A stretch of 64,000 nt of DNA from Drosophila persimilis (taxonomy: Eukaryota > Arthropoda > Insecta > Diptera > Drosophilidae), in contig NW_020825343.1 of the NCBI RefSeq assembly GCF_003286085.1, positions 1,178,001 through 1,242,000 of the forward strand, given 5' to 3'. The position numbers and the translations under genes are program-made. The notes under the pieces are model-generated. The model was not told where the DNA came from. It saw only the letters and a program-made list of their open reading frames with translations, and made no database searches. Of the stretch, positions 13,163 through 25,676 are shown piece by piece (positions within the stretch are counted from its first letter, which is position 1; each line of letters begins with the position of its first letter).

Positions 13163-14792
13163 CAAGTGGCTGGCCAGTCAGCCATGGCCTGGCATCATTT
13201 GAGCTATCGAACTGAAAAATTTCCTTTTAAATTACAAAATTGCAAATTAAACTGCAGCACTGAGGACTGAGGACTGAGAGAGAGACAGTTGTACAGTGCT
13301 GTACAGTACCCAACAATCAGTTCTTGCTCTTTGTCTGTCTGCACTAAGAACAAGAAACACACCACACGCTTTCTCCCTCTTTTTCTTTCCTTGGCTCTTC
13401 TTACAGCTGTCTGTCTGTCCGTCCGTCTCTCTGTCTGTTTGGCTGTTAGTCCTTCTGTTGCTCGGTCACATAATTCAATTCCAGACGAAATACATGCAAT
13501 TTCTTTTGCCAGAAGAGAGCACAGCAATACATAAGTAAAACATAATTGAATTCAAATTTGTGCAATCGTAAGTAACTAAGATACAATTATGTACGTGGCT
13601 GGTACTCTCCATTCTCCATTCTCGAGTCCCCAGTATCCATCTCCATCTCCAGCTCCATCTCTATCGCTATCCCTGTGGCACTCCTTGTCTCTCGTCTGAG
13701 GACTGTCAGGTCTCGTCATGACTACATTTTGACACACAATTGAAAGGCGCTGAGGACACACGCACACACACAGCACACAGCACACACTCCTGGCCCTCCT
13801 CTTCCCCTCGGGCAGGAACTCAGGACCCGAGCAGACAATGAAACGTAATCACACTAATGGCTCCAGGAGCAATGAAGCGCACGTAATTGGTAAAGAGCCC
13901 GACAGTGTACAGCAGTGTAAGAGTGTTGCATAGCGCTGCCAGCAGTGTTGTGTAGGGCTCTTGTAGTGGTGCATTTGCAACTGATGCAACTAGAGGTGGA
14001 ACCCTGTGAAGGGATCACATTTATGGCGATGCTAAAATATTTCTTAAGCGATCTTTCAAACTTCTTCTGAATCTAGGTATCTAGGTATATATTTTTTGTA
14101 TCACTATAATCCAACCTACCCACACCGCCCAAAGGCAGTACCAATCTGTCCTGATTGCCATCTACAAACAGTGAAATTTCCTTGAAAATCACTTTACACC
14201 GAGACCCAGAGCCTGAGCCTGAGCCAGAACTATACCCAATCCCACCCCTGGGCATCCGCATCCCCCTTTGCAGGCTTGCATCGCCCGCCCCGCACCGCCC
14301 CGCACCGCCCAGCACTCATCTCGTCTCTATTATGTAGAACACGCTTTTGTGTCGCTATATTGGTTAGCTTTGGTGGTTGGTGGTCCTGAAGAGTTTCGGG
14401 CTGAGCTCGGCTGGGCTGGGGCTGGGGGTCCCACTGGGTCCTGCCAATGCATTGCATTTTCGTACGGCATGGCATAGCATAGTTTTTGGGGCGTAAGCAA
14501 AAGTCGTTGACGCTCGTTACCATTACCTTCCCGTCCCCACCCCCCCACACACACACACATACATACACACACACACCCATACAGATACCTATACATACAC
14601 ATACAGAGTCGTACAAATGATGACATGTGATGTGATGTGATGTGATGTGAAGAAACCTGCGCCAAAGAAATGCAATTACATGTTACCGTTACCGTTGCCG
14701 TTATCTGTGTGCGTGTGTCTGTGTGTGTGTTAATGCGTGTGTGCCTGTATGTGCTGGTGTGTGTTTTATTAATGAGTTGCTCGCTGCCGCCG

Positions 14793-14839
14793 AGAGTTTG
14801 AGTTTGAGTTTCAGTTTGAGTTTGAGTTTGAGTTTGAGT
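14793..14839. repeat. (GAGTTT)n hexamer repeat
   Basis: About eight GAGTTT units with one TCAGTTT variant. Confidence 0.9.
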
Positions 14840-15080
14840 GGAGGCTCCATCATCATCTCCATCTCCTCTCCTATACTCGCTCGAGTCCTGTATTCTGTAT
14901 TCGGTGTTCTGTGAAGTTATGTCCCCAGCAAAAGTTGCAACTTTTGCAGCGGCATATTGAAAAATGATGCAAGTGTCTTCATTCTTCCTCTTTTGGGGGC
15001 TGGCTGGGGCTTCTTCCTTCTCCTGCTTTTTAATGCGAAAATGAGCGACTGTCAGTCGGATAGATGGATAGACAACGACA

Positions 15081-15106
15081 GGGGGGGGGGGGGGGGGGGG
15101 GGGGGG
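15081..15106. repeat. Poly-G tract, 26 nt
   Basis: An uninterrupted run of 26 G. This is exceptional for fly euchromatin. The true length is uncertain because homopolymers of this size are poorly sequenced. Confidence 0.9.
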
Positions 15107-15249
15107 CAGGGAGGCTTACCACAAGGAGGAGTCATGCATTTCTTGCTGAAAATTTGAAAAATTTGTAAGACCGAGACCGAGACCGAGAGAGAGAGAGAGG
15201 CAGAGAGAGTAATGAAAAGTTTCAGAGAATCTCGAGAAATGAGAATGTC

Positions 15250-15251
15250 GT

Positions 15252-15285
<34 letters not shown>
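15250..15285. repeat. (GT)n microsatellite
   Basis: About 17 GT units with one TA interruption near the start. Confidence 0.9.
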
Positions 15286-15288
<3 letters not shown>

Positions 15289-17014
15289 TGGTATACTCTA
15301 CCTCGTAAATTAAAAATCAATAACTCATTTGCCAAACGTCGTCAGGCAAAGTAACACAAAAGTTGTCATAACCAATAACGGTGAAGGCAACGATCATCAA
15401 CCAGGATAACCATCATGATGACGCTCACGATATGGGGCTTAAGGTGTACACTGTACACTTTTGTAATTTGCGTCAGTGCTGAAAGAGTTATGGAACAGTA
15501 TTAAAAGTGGGGTTTGGACTGGGACTAGGCCAGGAGCTGGAACTGTAGCTGGAAATGGGGCTGGAACTCGGGCTGGGTGGCATTTGGGAATCTGGAGTAA
15601 TGGGTATTAAGGAAAGTTTACCGGGTTCACTGGGGATGATTCCATCAATGAAAGTTTCTTAATGAGTTTGGTAGCTGATTAAACAACAAGAACAATGAAT
15701 GAATGCAGCAATGTGGAAATGGAAAACTTTAAGTGGAGTAGTGTGGATTTGATCAGAAAATGTTATGCTGGAAAATTTGGTGAGGAGATTATTATAATGC
15801 GTATTTGTATGCTGGAAGCGGGTACGCAGGAGACTCAACAATAATTACATTACAATTAATTGCATAGTAAAAAAAACATAACCATTTTAATTACAAAATT
15901 GTTAAATTTATTAGAATAAAACACTTAAAAATAAGTATACCTGCTAAGTCCAGCACTTCAATTGCCCCGCCTGATGTCATTTGTAATCAACACCAATCAG
16001 CACTTTCAGATGAGCGGAATATTCAATATTTGGCTCGTAGGCGAGTGTAACAAAGCTACAGCCGCAAAAAGTTTCAATGGTTTCTGTTATACGGAAAACT
16101 GTTATACTGTGTGCTATCATCTCTCCCTGTTCTCCTACCCTCCGCTCAATTCGTCAATAGATCGCTTGGAACCGAACCCGCCTCTAATCTCTATAATTGA
16201 TGCAGTTGGCTGTTAACCTACATGCTAAAAACCCTCTAAGCAGTTCTGTCAGCTCCAATCAAATCACCTTCCCCAAAAGTGCACTCCAGCATTAGCCTTG
16301 ATTCTTCCGGGTTGCCTTCCCCCTACCCGTTTTCATATCAGTTTTGCCTTTGGCAAACGCAACACACCCACAGACAGACCTGACATATATCAGAGTGATC
16401 CCATCGGCTGGTCGGGCCAGGCCTGGCCTGGCTCACTTAACTCAGTTTAGTGGAGAGTGGGCCGAAAAGCCACAGAACTGACAAATAATGCTAATGAGCG
16501 TACAAAAACTGCCATTTTCTAACCAATGAACTTCCGTCAATTGCCGGCACAGAGGATGGGACGTGGAGGCACAGAGACAGTGCAGTGGCGGAGGGGGTGG
16601 CGGAGTGGAAGGAGTGGAAGGAGTGCGGTTCGTTGGAGTAGTGCAAATCGGACGCAATGGTTGCAGAAATGGCGGCCCGGCGCTTTGCCAAGTGCTTCCA
16701 ACGAGGCTGACAACCGAAAATTGTGCTGCACTCTCTGCTATAATAATAGTTAGTAGGGCAACCGCAGGGCAGACACACAGCCAGGAGAAGGAGAACGAGA
16801 AGGACATGACTGCAAGTAGCTGGGCGTTGATTGGACTTTCTCTCGGAGCCCTCTCACAGCGCCTGCCTGACTGCCTGGCCGCCTGCTGCCGTCGGGCATT
16901 TATGTCAGTTTGTCACGATAGGCGATGGAAGCACAGAGATTACCTTGGTTAAACTTAACAATGGCTCCATGCCATGGCAGACACCAGGATCCACCCCTAT
17001 CCACAGTCAGGAAC

Positions 17015-17074
17015 CGAGCCCGAGCTCGAGCTCGAGCCCGTGCCCGGGCCCGGGCCCGGGCCCGGACCGGGCTC
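17015..17074. repeat. Self-complementary GC hexamer array
   Basis: A run of GAGCTC-type hexamers (CGAGCTCGAGCTCGAG) passes into CCCGGGCCCGGGCCCGGG. Both parts are palindromic at hexamer scale, so either strand can fold on itself. It is noncoding as far as I can tell. Confidence 0.85.
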
Positions 17075-19384
17075 CATCCGCATCCACATCATCAAAATGC
17101 AGCGCCTGGCCGTGCCGGTTGTCGGTTGCCTCAGCCAGTGCCTGAGCCCAGAGGCTAACCAGCAAAACGGTCGACAATATGGCACTGTGTGGCAAGGAGC
17201 AGCTGGCGAAGGGGCACACTCTTTACTGAATATGCACGACTTTCCCATCGCCTGGGTCCCACTGTGCGCTGTGAGGGGTTTTGGAGTTGGGAAAACTAGG
17301 AAAACGTTTTGGGCTCGCGTGCAGAGCTGTTGAATCGCATTAAAATCAGTTTGCTGCATCTTCACTGACTGCAATTTTCGGGGCAAGGACAACACCGGCA
17401 TGCCACTCTCCTGCAGAGAGTGAGGGGGGATCGGGCAGTAGTGGGGTGGTGGGGTGGTGGGGTAGTGCGGGGGACGCTCCCTCGCTCGATTGGCTGCTGT
17501 CAGCAGCATTTTATGTTAATTTTCATTAGCACTGCCAGCGTGGCTGGCTCGGCTGGGCAATTTGTATGGAAAGTGAATTTGAAACTTGGTTACCCACGGT
17601 CTGTCCACCCCTCCCCCCCTTCCCCCTTCCACCATCCAGCCATTCGAAAAAACTGTGCCAACTGGCTGCCTCCCTTCGCCGCCCTCTGCCGCTGGATGGG
17701 TGTGTGTGTGTGTGTGTGTTTGAGGAGCAATAAAATTGGACAACAAAGTATTTTTCAATTAGCCAAACGGAGAGCTTTCGTGAGCTGCTGGGCCAGAGAT
17801 GAGCTCGTAAAAACAATAACTGTAAACGTGTCTCTCCTTTCTCTCTCCCTCTCTCTATCTCTCTCTCTCTCTGTCTCTCTCTAGCAACACTATGGCTCTT
17901 TGTTATGGCGCGTGAGTTTTTGTGGAACAATTGCAGAAATGGTGGGGTTTACACGGCAGGCCCGAGGCATAAATTGTTTAATGGTTTCGGCATTCTTATT
18001 CTTTCGCTTTTATGACAGTCCTACCTGGAGGGCCAGCATGAATCCGTACCGCCTGAGTATCACCGACGCACAGCATCCATCCATCCCTGCTGCTAATGCA
18101 CCCACATGGACTCGCCTGATTGAGCACATCCATTCATCGATTCCATTAGGCAATCATCGGCATCATCAGCTTAATGAATTTCCATAAATTTTGCGACGAT
18201 AATTAAGCGATAGCATTTCTTCAGCCCTGTCAAAATTCATTAATGAACGAATATATGTATGCGCCCACAGCACCCCACCGCACCCCACCGCATCCCACTG
18301 CATCCCACCCACCCTATTGCATCAATCGTTTGCTGTTTATGGGCGCCTAATTACAGCAATCAGGGAAACGAAATGGAATCAAACGAAACGACACGAAACA
18401 AAACGGAACAACAGCCGTAGAACTTTCCCACAGTTTCCATACACAAAATTCGTATGTAGTTGAAGGAATAATTTCCACTTAACACTAATTAGTGGTGACT
18501 CCAACTGGAGTGGAGGGGGGCAGACAAATCGTGTAAGCAAGTCAGTGCAGTTAGTGGATTTTATAGGCCTGTGCCCTGTGCCGTTCCGCTTGCTTCATTA
18601 AGCTGCATTTTCAGGCCAGTCAGCAACAGAACAGAACAGAACAGAGCAGAGCAGAGCAGAGCCCAGGCAACAGAAAAGACCCCACAGCCACAGCAGATTC
18701 GAGAACATTCATTATATGCTCCACACATGACTACAGTGGGCATCACTGTATACCGATATATTTGCACTGAGAGTGAAAATCGCAACAAATCGTCGTCGTC
18801 ATATCGGCGCGATTGGTTAATGTATTCTTCTGGGCGTACGTAACCAGATATCATAGGGTATTTCTCTTGATCGGCTTACCTTCCTTAAAATGATCATCTC
18901 TAAGCTAATTCTTTGCTGAAATTCGTTAGTAGATCTTCAACATATGCAGGGAGAGAGAGATACAGATAGATAGAGAGGGAAATGCTGTGCCTTAATGCTC
19001 AGATGGTGTCGTATATCCGTCTTTGTCTCTCATTTAGGTTCCCCACTGTACTGCATTATATATGAGCTGCTTATGTGTGTGTGTAAGTGGCACTTGACTT
19101 GTTCGACATAAACATGAAAATGATGATGTCACATTTGCACAATTGTGCGTACAGCAGCAGCAGCATCCAGAGATTGGGCCCCCCTCCCGTAATTGTTATT
19201 GTAGGCCCCTATCCTGTCCCCGTACCGTACCGTGCCGTGCCGTTCCGTTCCGTTCCCCTTCCTGTGTGTACTTAATGCGCGTAGTAGATCGTGCAAGCGT
19301 GAATCTGTTGATATGGCGATTAAAAATCGTACTGCCCAATAAAAAAAACCCCCTCTCTCTTCTCACCATTCTACAAACGAGTAT

Positions 19385-19386
<2 letters not shown>

Positions 19387-19428
<42 letters not shown>
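19387..19428 (+). repeat. (GT)21 microsatellite
   Basis: An uninterrupted GT array of about 42 bp. A CA array in the opposite orientation lies 230 bp downstream. Confidence 0.95.
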
Positions 19429-19430
<2 letters not shown>

Positions 19431-19654
19431 ATGCGTACAACAATGGCAGACAGCGCCACGCATTCGATGGGATTTCATTTTTGAAATTTCCCTTTTTTTG
19501 GCATTCGACATGCGATGGCAATGGCGACGGGAACGATAAAACAAAAGCCGATTTTCAGTTGAAAAGTTTAATTGAACAATGATAATGTTGGGCAGAGTTT
19601 TTTCCAGCGACGACCAACCGAATGTCCGCACATAAAAAATGTCAAACAAAAATG

Positions 19655-19681
19655 CACACACACACACACACACACACACAC
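19655..19681 (+). repeat. (CA)13 microsatellite
   Basis: An uninterrupted CA array, inverse in orientation to the GT array at 19387-19428. Confidence 0.95.
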
Positions 19682-21019
19682 TGGTACACGGATGAAATTG
19701 TATTTATAAATGCATGCCTACAATGGTGGGGAGGCACTTTGCTATCATAACAATGCAAATTGGTTAAAAGCCGGGCCAATATTGTGATTGATTAAAGATC
19801 AGGGCCCCGCGCAGAGTTCAATAGTCAATCCATTATCAGTACTAATCATACTCCATCTCTGCCTCCTGGCGAGATGCAAGTGTTCCTTCCACTTCCACCC
19901 TTTGACACTCTCAACATTCTGTCATTATTTCCTATTTCCCTAGCACTCTCAACTTGGACTAATTTAGCCCTGAGGGGCATTAACTCCATTTAAACTTATC
20001 GCCAAAAGTTTCCCTAACAATGCCAAAGAAGAATGAGAAATCTGGGAAATCAATTCATTGCATTTCCATTTTGAGAGATGTCCAGAAGAGCCTTATGGCA
20101 ACATAATTCCCCTGACACAAAAAAGCACAGAACCGATTGCATTTCAACACTTGTGATACTCTTTCAGAGGGTCATATTCGTTATTGCAAAAGTTGGCAGA
20201 GGAACAAAATGATCAGTAGTAATAAAAGATGGTTGTATAAAGTGTCCGGTAAGTACACATGTATCAAAAACTATGCGTGGGGGACGGAATGCCACCAAGA
20301 TTAGATTACCATATCAGGCCAATGATATTATCAGTCCTAGGACGAAAAGTACATATTGCCTACTTTAGTGCATTTTTTTCTGCAAAGTTGAAAAGATATT
20401 TCTGACTGCCTGTGACATTATTTAAGATATATTCATGAAACTTGTTAGGCAATGACCGATTTTAAGGGTATAGAAACGTCTCACTAAGCGCCAGCTGTTA
20501 TTTTCTTCCTTTTTGTTGCGCTTGAAGCCCCGAGGACATTTCAGGTTCTCTCCTTTCAACTGTGCGAAGTTTTTCGAGCATCTGAGGAGAAATTCTCCCC
20601 TGATGGGCCACTCCTGGCCCGGGGGCCATCTCTCAGTGGGTGGGCGGGGACTTCATTTGTTTGCCTTTGTTGCTGCCACAACAATTGGTGACGATTTTGC
20701 GTCAACGAAAAGTTTTGCACACTCTCCTCGTCCCGCTCCCGCTCCCGCTCCCACCCTGTCGTCCGCCTTGCCACTAATTAAATAAAATCTATTCTATTCT
20801 TCCGCTCCATCATACATATATATTTATACATTAATTAAGACTTTACAGTGCAGATGACACATGCAAGACAGCAAAGAAAGGGGCGGCACGGGGCACGGGG
20901 CGGGGGTCAGGGCAGGGCATGGCAGGGCAGAGGGTCTAAGCAAATATGACAAAACAATAATGAAAGCTTTGACACGACTAATTGCCTGCGGCGTTTGCTG
21001 TCTGCTCAGATTTAACTCT

Positions 21020-21020
<1 letters not shown>

Positions 21021-21053
<33 letters not shown>
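21021..21053. repeat. (TGGC)8 tetranucleotide repeat
   Basis: About eight TGGC units. The same motif recurs at 26531-26577. Confidence 0.95.
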
Positions 21054-22229
21054 CCTAGGGTTGTGCTGGGTCCCTGTCCCTGTCCCTCTCCCTCTCATTG
21101 GATTTGTAATTGAAATAATGCAATTTCCGTTACTCGTTTCAAATACATTTCACAGGAAATCTCAAAGGGCTCGTCGACATGGCCCACCCGAATCCGTTCG
21201 CTGAAAACTTAAACCAAAATTCATTAAAACTTTGCATTGTTTCCCCATCAAACCCACTTACCCTCCTTACCCCCCCTCCTCACTGATACTGCTACCCCGT
21301 TGCCTCTTCCGCTGCCGCTGCCGCTGCCACTGCCACCGCCACCGCTACTGCCACCGCCACCGCTACTGCCGCCGCCTATTTGTGTCTCTCTGTCTGTGTG
21401 TGCGCTTCTCTCTTATTTGAATAGGTATCCATTTTATTGTTTATTCTAGACTTTTGGTATAAGCATGTCGCGACTAATTCCAATTAATTCAGCAGACAAA
21501 TATCCTCGAACGACGGAAGCCCAAAACTTGCAAACTTCCTTCGCTCTCTCCCCCCCACCCCCTCCCCCCTTTTTCATCCTGTCTCAATGAAATGCTGAGC
21601 ATGCAAGCCAGCCGGCTCACTCAACGTACAAGAGCGACAGAGAGAGAGAGGGGAGGAGAGGAGAGTGAGTGAGCAAAAGCGCTGAGCTTTTGGCTTTGGC
21701 TTCAGCTTTGGCTAGTTGTCTGCCTTTGATTGTTGCTGTTGTTGTTGGTGGGCAAGGTCGCTTTCGGTTGCAGGGCGGAACAAACAACGAAACCTGAAAG
21801 TGAGGCGGCACAGTGGAGCGAGAATAATGTATCTTTGATAAGTTTTTGGCCCAAAGACATGTTCTGCCATGAAGAGAATCACAGTGGTCCACATCTCTTC
21901 AGGAATGTTTTTTCGTTAATCAAGAGAATGTTCAGCACCGGGGAACAGAAGCTCCTATGGGAGATTCCAAGGATCTGACTAAAAAGGCTTCTAGCATATG
22001 CCTAAACTTGTGGAATGGAACAATTTTACACTTCTCGCCCTCGTATTTACCCCACTGTGCCGCATAATCAAATTTCCCAAAATTCCGAGCGGAGTGAGAG
22101 GGAGAGGCGGGGGCACATTCGGAAACATTCAGAATCGGAATCAGAGTCCTGAACTTCTCCAAGTCCTGGCCCCGGCATGTGTGCATGTGTAAAATCAGCT
22201 TATAGCCTCTGCCCTCCACTCCGGCTCTC

Positions 22230-22262
<33 letters not shown>

Positions 22263-24012
22263 ATGTGTGTGCAACACAGAGTCAGAGTTTATTTAAGCAA
22301 GTTGAAAGTTTTTGCCTGAAAGATTTACCTTCTGCCAGTCGGGAAGACAGTCGAAAACTTCTTTTTGCAGCACCATTGACTTTTGTATTTGTTACAGTTT
22401 TCTTCGGGTAATTCAGATTTTAGCAATCTGCAACGTGCAACGCGCAACGTGCTACCTGCCGCTGTCAGCTCCCATCCCACCATCCCGCCATCCCACTATC
22501 CCCCGCCTCGTCCTCTAGGATGTAATTTGTTTGTGCTCAAAATGCTAAGATGCTGAAATGAAACCCACACAGATTTCGACTTGGTGCAAACAATGGAGAG
22601 CAGTGCCAAGCGGAGCAGAAAGGTATCTAAATATATATACATATATGCGATATAGAGATTAACCAGAGAACTGGAACGGGAACTGGGCCTGTGATATGTT
22701 TTTGCAGCCATAGGTAAGGAAAAACAATTCCAGACCCACTGGGAGAATCTTCGCACAAGATTCCAATAGCAGAAGCACCACAGAAAATTCATTAAGCCAT
22801 ATCCCATGCTCATTAGAAGTTCAAATAACTTTCAGATACTCGGAGAGCAAACATAACCCAAGCCTAAAAGTTCCATCAGATGGATATCATGGCCAAGGGT
22901 TAATTGGCTGAAGCCGGGCCGAAAAGTGAATGAAATGGATGGCAAATCTCGTCTGGCTGTTAATCATGTTATTACTTGGCAAGGCAATTAATTAATTTGA
23001 GCTATTTATATATTATGCATGAGCCGGATACAAATGTATCTGTATCTGGCCATCAGCACAGAGCGCACACACACATACGCGCACCCAGAGATGATAGGGG
23101 GCGGGCTGAAATTTGCTGAGCCAAGCTGTCAGAGACTTTGGTCATATTTGGTTTTATTATTATATGCATATGTTGACATTTACAAAGCCAACAGTGGAAC
23201 GGGGACTGGTGGCAAGAGGCGGAGGTGGTGGCAAGCGGGGGAGGTGGAGGTGGAGGTGGAGGCGGTGGTTTCAGCTTGTGCAAATAACTTTTTGTATCTA
23301 CTATGATCCATCAGCAAATGCAGTGAACAAACTTTTCCCCAGCAAAAACATGATTTTTTAGCCCAACCCCAGACTCCTAACCCTCAACCCGTGTCCTCAC
23401 CCTCACCCTCACCCCACCCTCATCCTCATCCTCACCGAGCACCACCGCTCAGAAACCATAAACCAAACACAGCAAAGACATTTAAACAAATCAAGCAATG
23501 AAGCTAAAAGTCTCTCAACCGTATCACACATGAGACCCCGTCTGTCCCCACAGTGGAGTGGAATGCTTCATTTAGCCCAAAAATGTTACGGAAAATACCA
23601 AAGCAACGTAAGGGTTACAAGAGTCTCTCTCTCTCTCTGTCTCTCTGGTTGGTTACTGCTGTCTTAAGTGATGAATATCTGGAGAGAATTTTGTATCCGC
23701 TTTAATGGTTAGATTGCGTTAGCCGAATAAGACCCCTGGGACAGGGGACTGAAACCAGAATGGAGCGGAACCGAAAGCAAAAACGTACCAAAGCTAAGTA
23801 AGTAAACGGATCCTTTCATCAGACCCTGCTGCGGGGTTACTTTATGAGTACTAGTGCTAATTCGGATAGCAGATGTTTCGTCACTCTATTTAATTGAAAC
23901 TTCAAGTGGAATCAACTGGAAAAAAATAACCAGCAGTGTATCGGAGAATTGTGACTGTTTAGTCCATCAATTGATAGTGTTTATTTGGAATCCGTTCTGG
24001 TAGCCAACAAAT

Positions 24013-24123
24013 CTACTTCCTACCTTCGACGACGATATTGTTTTCATTTACGTTCTCATTGGCCACGGTTTGTGCGGAAGCCCCAGCCAGAGCGAGGGCC
24101 AGGATCAGGTAGATAAACCTCAT
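24013..24123 (-). CDS. Small secreted peptide A (36 aa)
   Basis: Not a peptide I recognise. The ATG is at 24123 and the stop TAG at 24015-24013. Residues 1-18 form a signal peptide (MRFIYLILALALAGASA, then Q), leaving a mature peptide of about 18 residues that is rich in Asn, Glu and Val and ends VVEGRK. Evidence that it is a gene: a TATA box (TATATAAG, minus strand, 24192-24185) at a proper distance, an AATAAA signal about 30 nt after the stop (23985-23980), and a diverged paralogue 840 bp away with the same start, length and tail. It probably acts outside the cell; an immune-induced or seminal-fluid peptide are both possible. It is too short for most gene finders. Confidence 0.75.
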   Translation of the reverse strand: MRFIYLILALALAGASAQTVANENVNENNIVVEGRK

Positions 24124-24184
24124 GTTGATAGCTATCCAGATGGTTTTCGAATGTACAGCTTACTGCTTTGGGGACCGGGCCCCA

Positions 24185-24192
24185 CTTATATA
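24185..24192 (-). promoter_or_regulatory. TATA box of peptide gene A
   Basis: GGGTATATAAGTGG on the minus strand, about 65 nt upstream of the ATG. The matching element of gene B sits at the same relative place. Confidence 0.65.
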
Positions 24193-24607
24193 CCCTCATA
24201 TTCCTGGTCATGCTTAAATGCTATTTTCAATGCATGTTTAATGAAAAGTTTAAGCTAGATTTCATAACTGGAATCAATGTGGCTGGTAACTGTTTCCTCA
24301 ACTAAACACTATTGGTACAGAATTCGGATGCGCTTTACTGGATCGATTCTGTTAGTTGAATGATACCACAGGGACACGGACTGGATCAGGATCGAACGCG
24401 AGAAGTACTAAAGCTAAATATTAGTAAAATATTGTTCAGTAGGTAACATTCCTTATTAAGTATATCCATATGCTATATTTTAGGGTAGTACGACGTGGAG
24501 TACCTGCATTCACTCATGAATCACCTATGATCATATGTAGATACAGAGAGATATCAAAGTATATATGTTTAATCTTTCTCTCTCTCTCACTTTATCTCTT
24601 CTCCAAT

Positions 24608-24670
24608 GTGGCTTAGCAGTTAAGGCTGAGGTCTTATGCCACGCTAGGTTACCTATCATCGCACCTATGT
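24608..24670 (+). pseudogene. tRNA-Ser-like relic
   Basis: GTGGCTTAGCAGTTAAGGC closely matches the 5' half of eukaryotic serine tRNAs (GTGGCCGAG(C/T)GGTTAAGGC), including the A box. Further on, GCTAGGTTACCTATC is a poor match to the GTAGGTTCGAATCCTAC arm, so the B box is degraded. It lies within the extra sequence of duplication copy 2. It is probably a tRNA pseudogene or tRNA-derived insertion; it cannot fold as a normal tRNA. Confidence 0.3.
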
Positions 24671-24859
24671 ACATGTATGGGGTATCTCGACAATGACTTT
24701 CTAACAGATTTGTGTACAAAGATAATCAAACTAATCGTTCATAATTATATTTAGGTATATTTTTATCATATATTTAACTGGGGAATGCCATCTCTTTAAT
24801 CCTTCAAACCGATTATAGTGTTTATTTATCATCCCTGCTGGTCTCCACGAAACTACTTC

Positions 24860-24964
24860 CTACTTCCCTCCTTTGATGACGATTGTGTTGTTATTTCTGT
24901 TCATATCGGCGTGAACGGAAACCGTCGTCAGAAGAAGTGCCAGGATAAGATACAAAAAAATCAT
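24860..24964 (-). CDS. Small secreted peptide B (34 aa)
   Basis: Paralogue of peptide A. The ATG is at 24964 and the stop at 24862-24860. The signal peptide shares the YLILAL core with A. The mature part begins near HADMNRNN and ends TIVIKGGK, matching the NNIVVEGRK tail of A at most positions. The TATA box (TATAAATA) is at 25025-25018 and AATAAA at 24826-24821. In-frame sequence upstream of the ATG is open but is 5' UTR by its position relative to the TATA box. Its role is unknown; the conserved tail with its final basic residues is the part under constraint. Confidence 0.75.
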   Translation of the reverse strand: MIFLYLILALLLTTVSVHADMNRNNNTIVIKGGK

Positions 24965-25017
24965 TTTTTTGCTAGCCAAATGGTTTTGGAAGGTAGAGTC
25001 CGCTAACTGGCGAACCC

Positions 25018-25025
25018 TATTTATA
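25018..25025 (-). promoter_or_regulatory. TATA box of peptide gene B
   Basis: GGGTATAAATAGGG on the minus strand, about 55 nt upstream of the ATG. Just upstream, both copies carry the conserved block GGTCATGCTTAAATGCTA. Confidence 0.7.
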
Positions 25026-25140
25026 CCCACATGCTTATTGGTCATGCTTAAATGCTACTTTTAATGGGTATTTAACTTAAAAGTCAAGTATGAAGTATTA
25101 CTGGACGGGAAATCTGGAACTAATAATGGTTACCAAAATT

Positions 25141-25676
25141 ACTTGGCAATTTCCCATTTGTATTTAATGTAAGGTTCAACAGGGATTCTATAATATGAAG
25201 TTATTCGAATTGCTATATTTGAAGAACTTTTGTTCTGTACTTTTTTCTACCTTTATAAATGGCTTGTTTCAATGAATTCTTTGTACGTACATGGATCCCG
25301 AAAATCTTTCGAAAATGTACTTCCATCTTTTGTTTGTTTCTCTAGTGCTAGAAGGTTGTACTACCTTATAAATGATTTAAATACAAAACTGTTACGATAA
25401 TTTCCTGGCAAAATTCAATACATTTTTTTTTAAGCTTAAATGTCTCCTAAACATGATATTTAATTTGATGTGATTCATATTATTTAAATTTTATTTGAAT
25501 TCTTTGTTCTATCTCTTGACTCTGGGAGAAACCAACCAAAATCTTATTGCATTCTAATTTCGCTTCTCCCACCCGCTTTCCATCTTTTCCAGCCCAGCCC
25601 CATTATTAAAGAGGCATGCTTGATTATCATTTTTTATCATTTATCATTTGCAAGATTATCTGTCCAAACCATAGAT
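25141..25676. other. AT-rich spacer between peptide genes B and C
   Basis: I see no gene here. The sequence is AT-rich with poly-T runs and includes the presumed 3' UTR of gene C near 25,600-25,676. Confidence 0.5.

Larger units (their letters stand above)
10780..23680. other. Gene-free block with microsatellites
   Basis: No supported gene. The content is noncoding DNA with tandem repeats: CAGC at 13131-13158, GAGTTT at 14793-14839, poly-G at 15081-15106, TG at 15250-15285, self-complementary GC hexamers at 17015-17074, AACAG/AGCAG at about 18627-18662, TG at 19387-19428, CA at 19655-19681, and GGCT at 21021-21053. A degenerate GATACTCTTTCAGAGGGTCAT motif near 20155 resembles the GATACCC-type repeat ends seen at 10372. 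Confidence 0.6.
23690..25140. repeat. Tandem segmental duplication carrying peptide genes A and B
   Basis: Copy 1 (about 23,690-24,300) and copy 2 (about 24,318-25,140) align in order. Both have a CGCTTTA(A/C)TGG...GGGACA...CGGACTG/GGGACTG...AAAGCTAA block, a TATAGTGTTTATTT-type polyadenylation region, the peptide reading frame, a TATA box, and an upstream GGTCATGCTTAAATGCTA promoter block. Copy 2 has about 220 bp of extra sequence between the first two blocks. The whole gene, including its promoter, was therefore duplicated. Confidence 0.75.
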
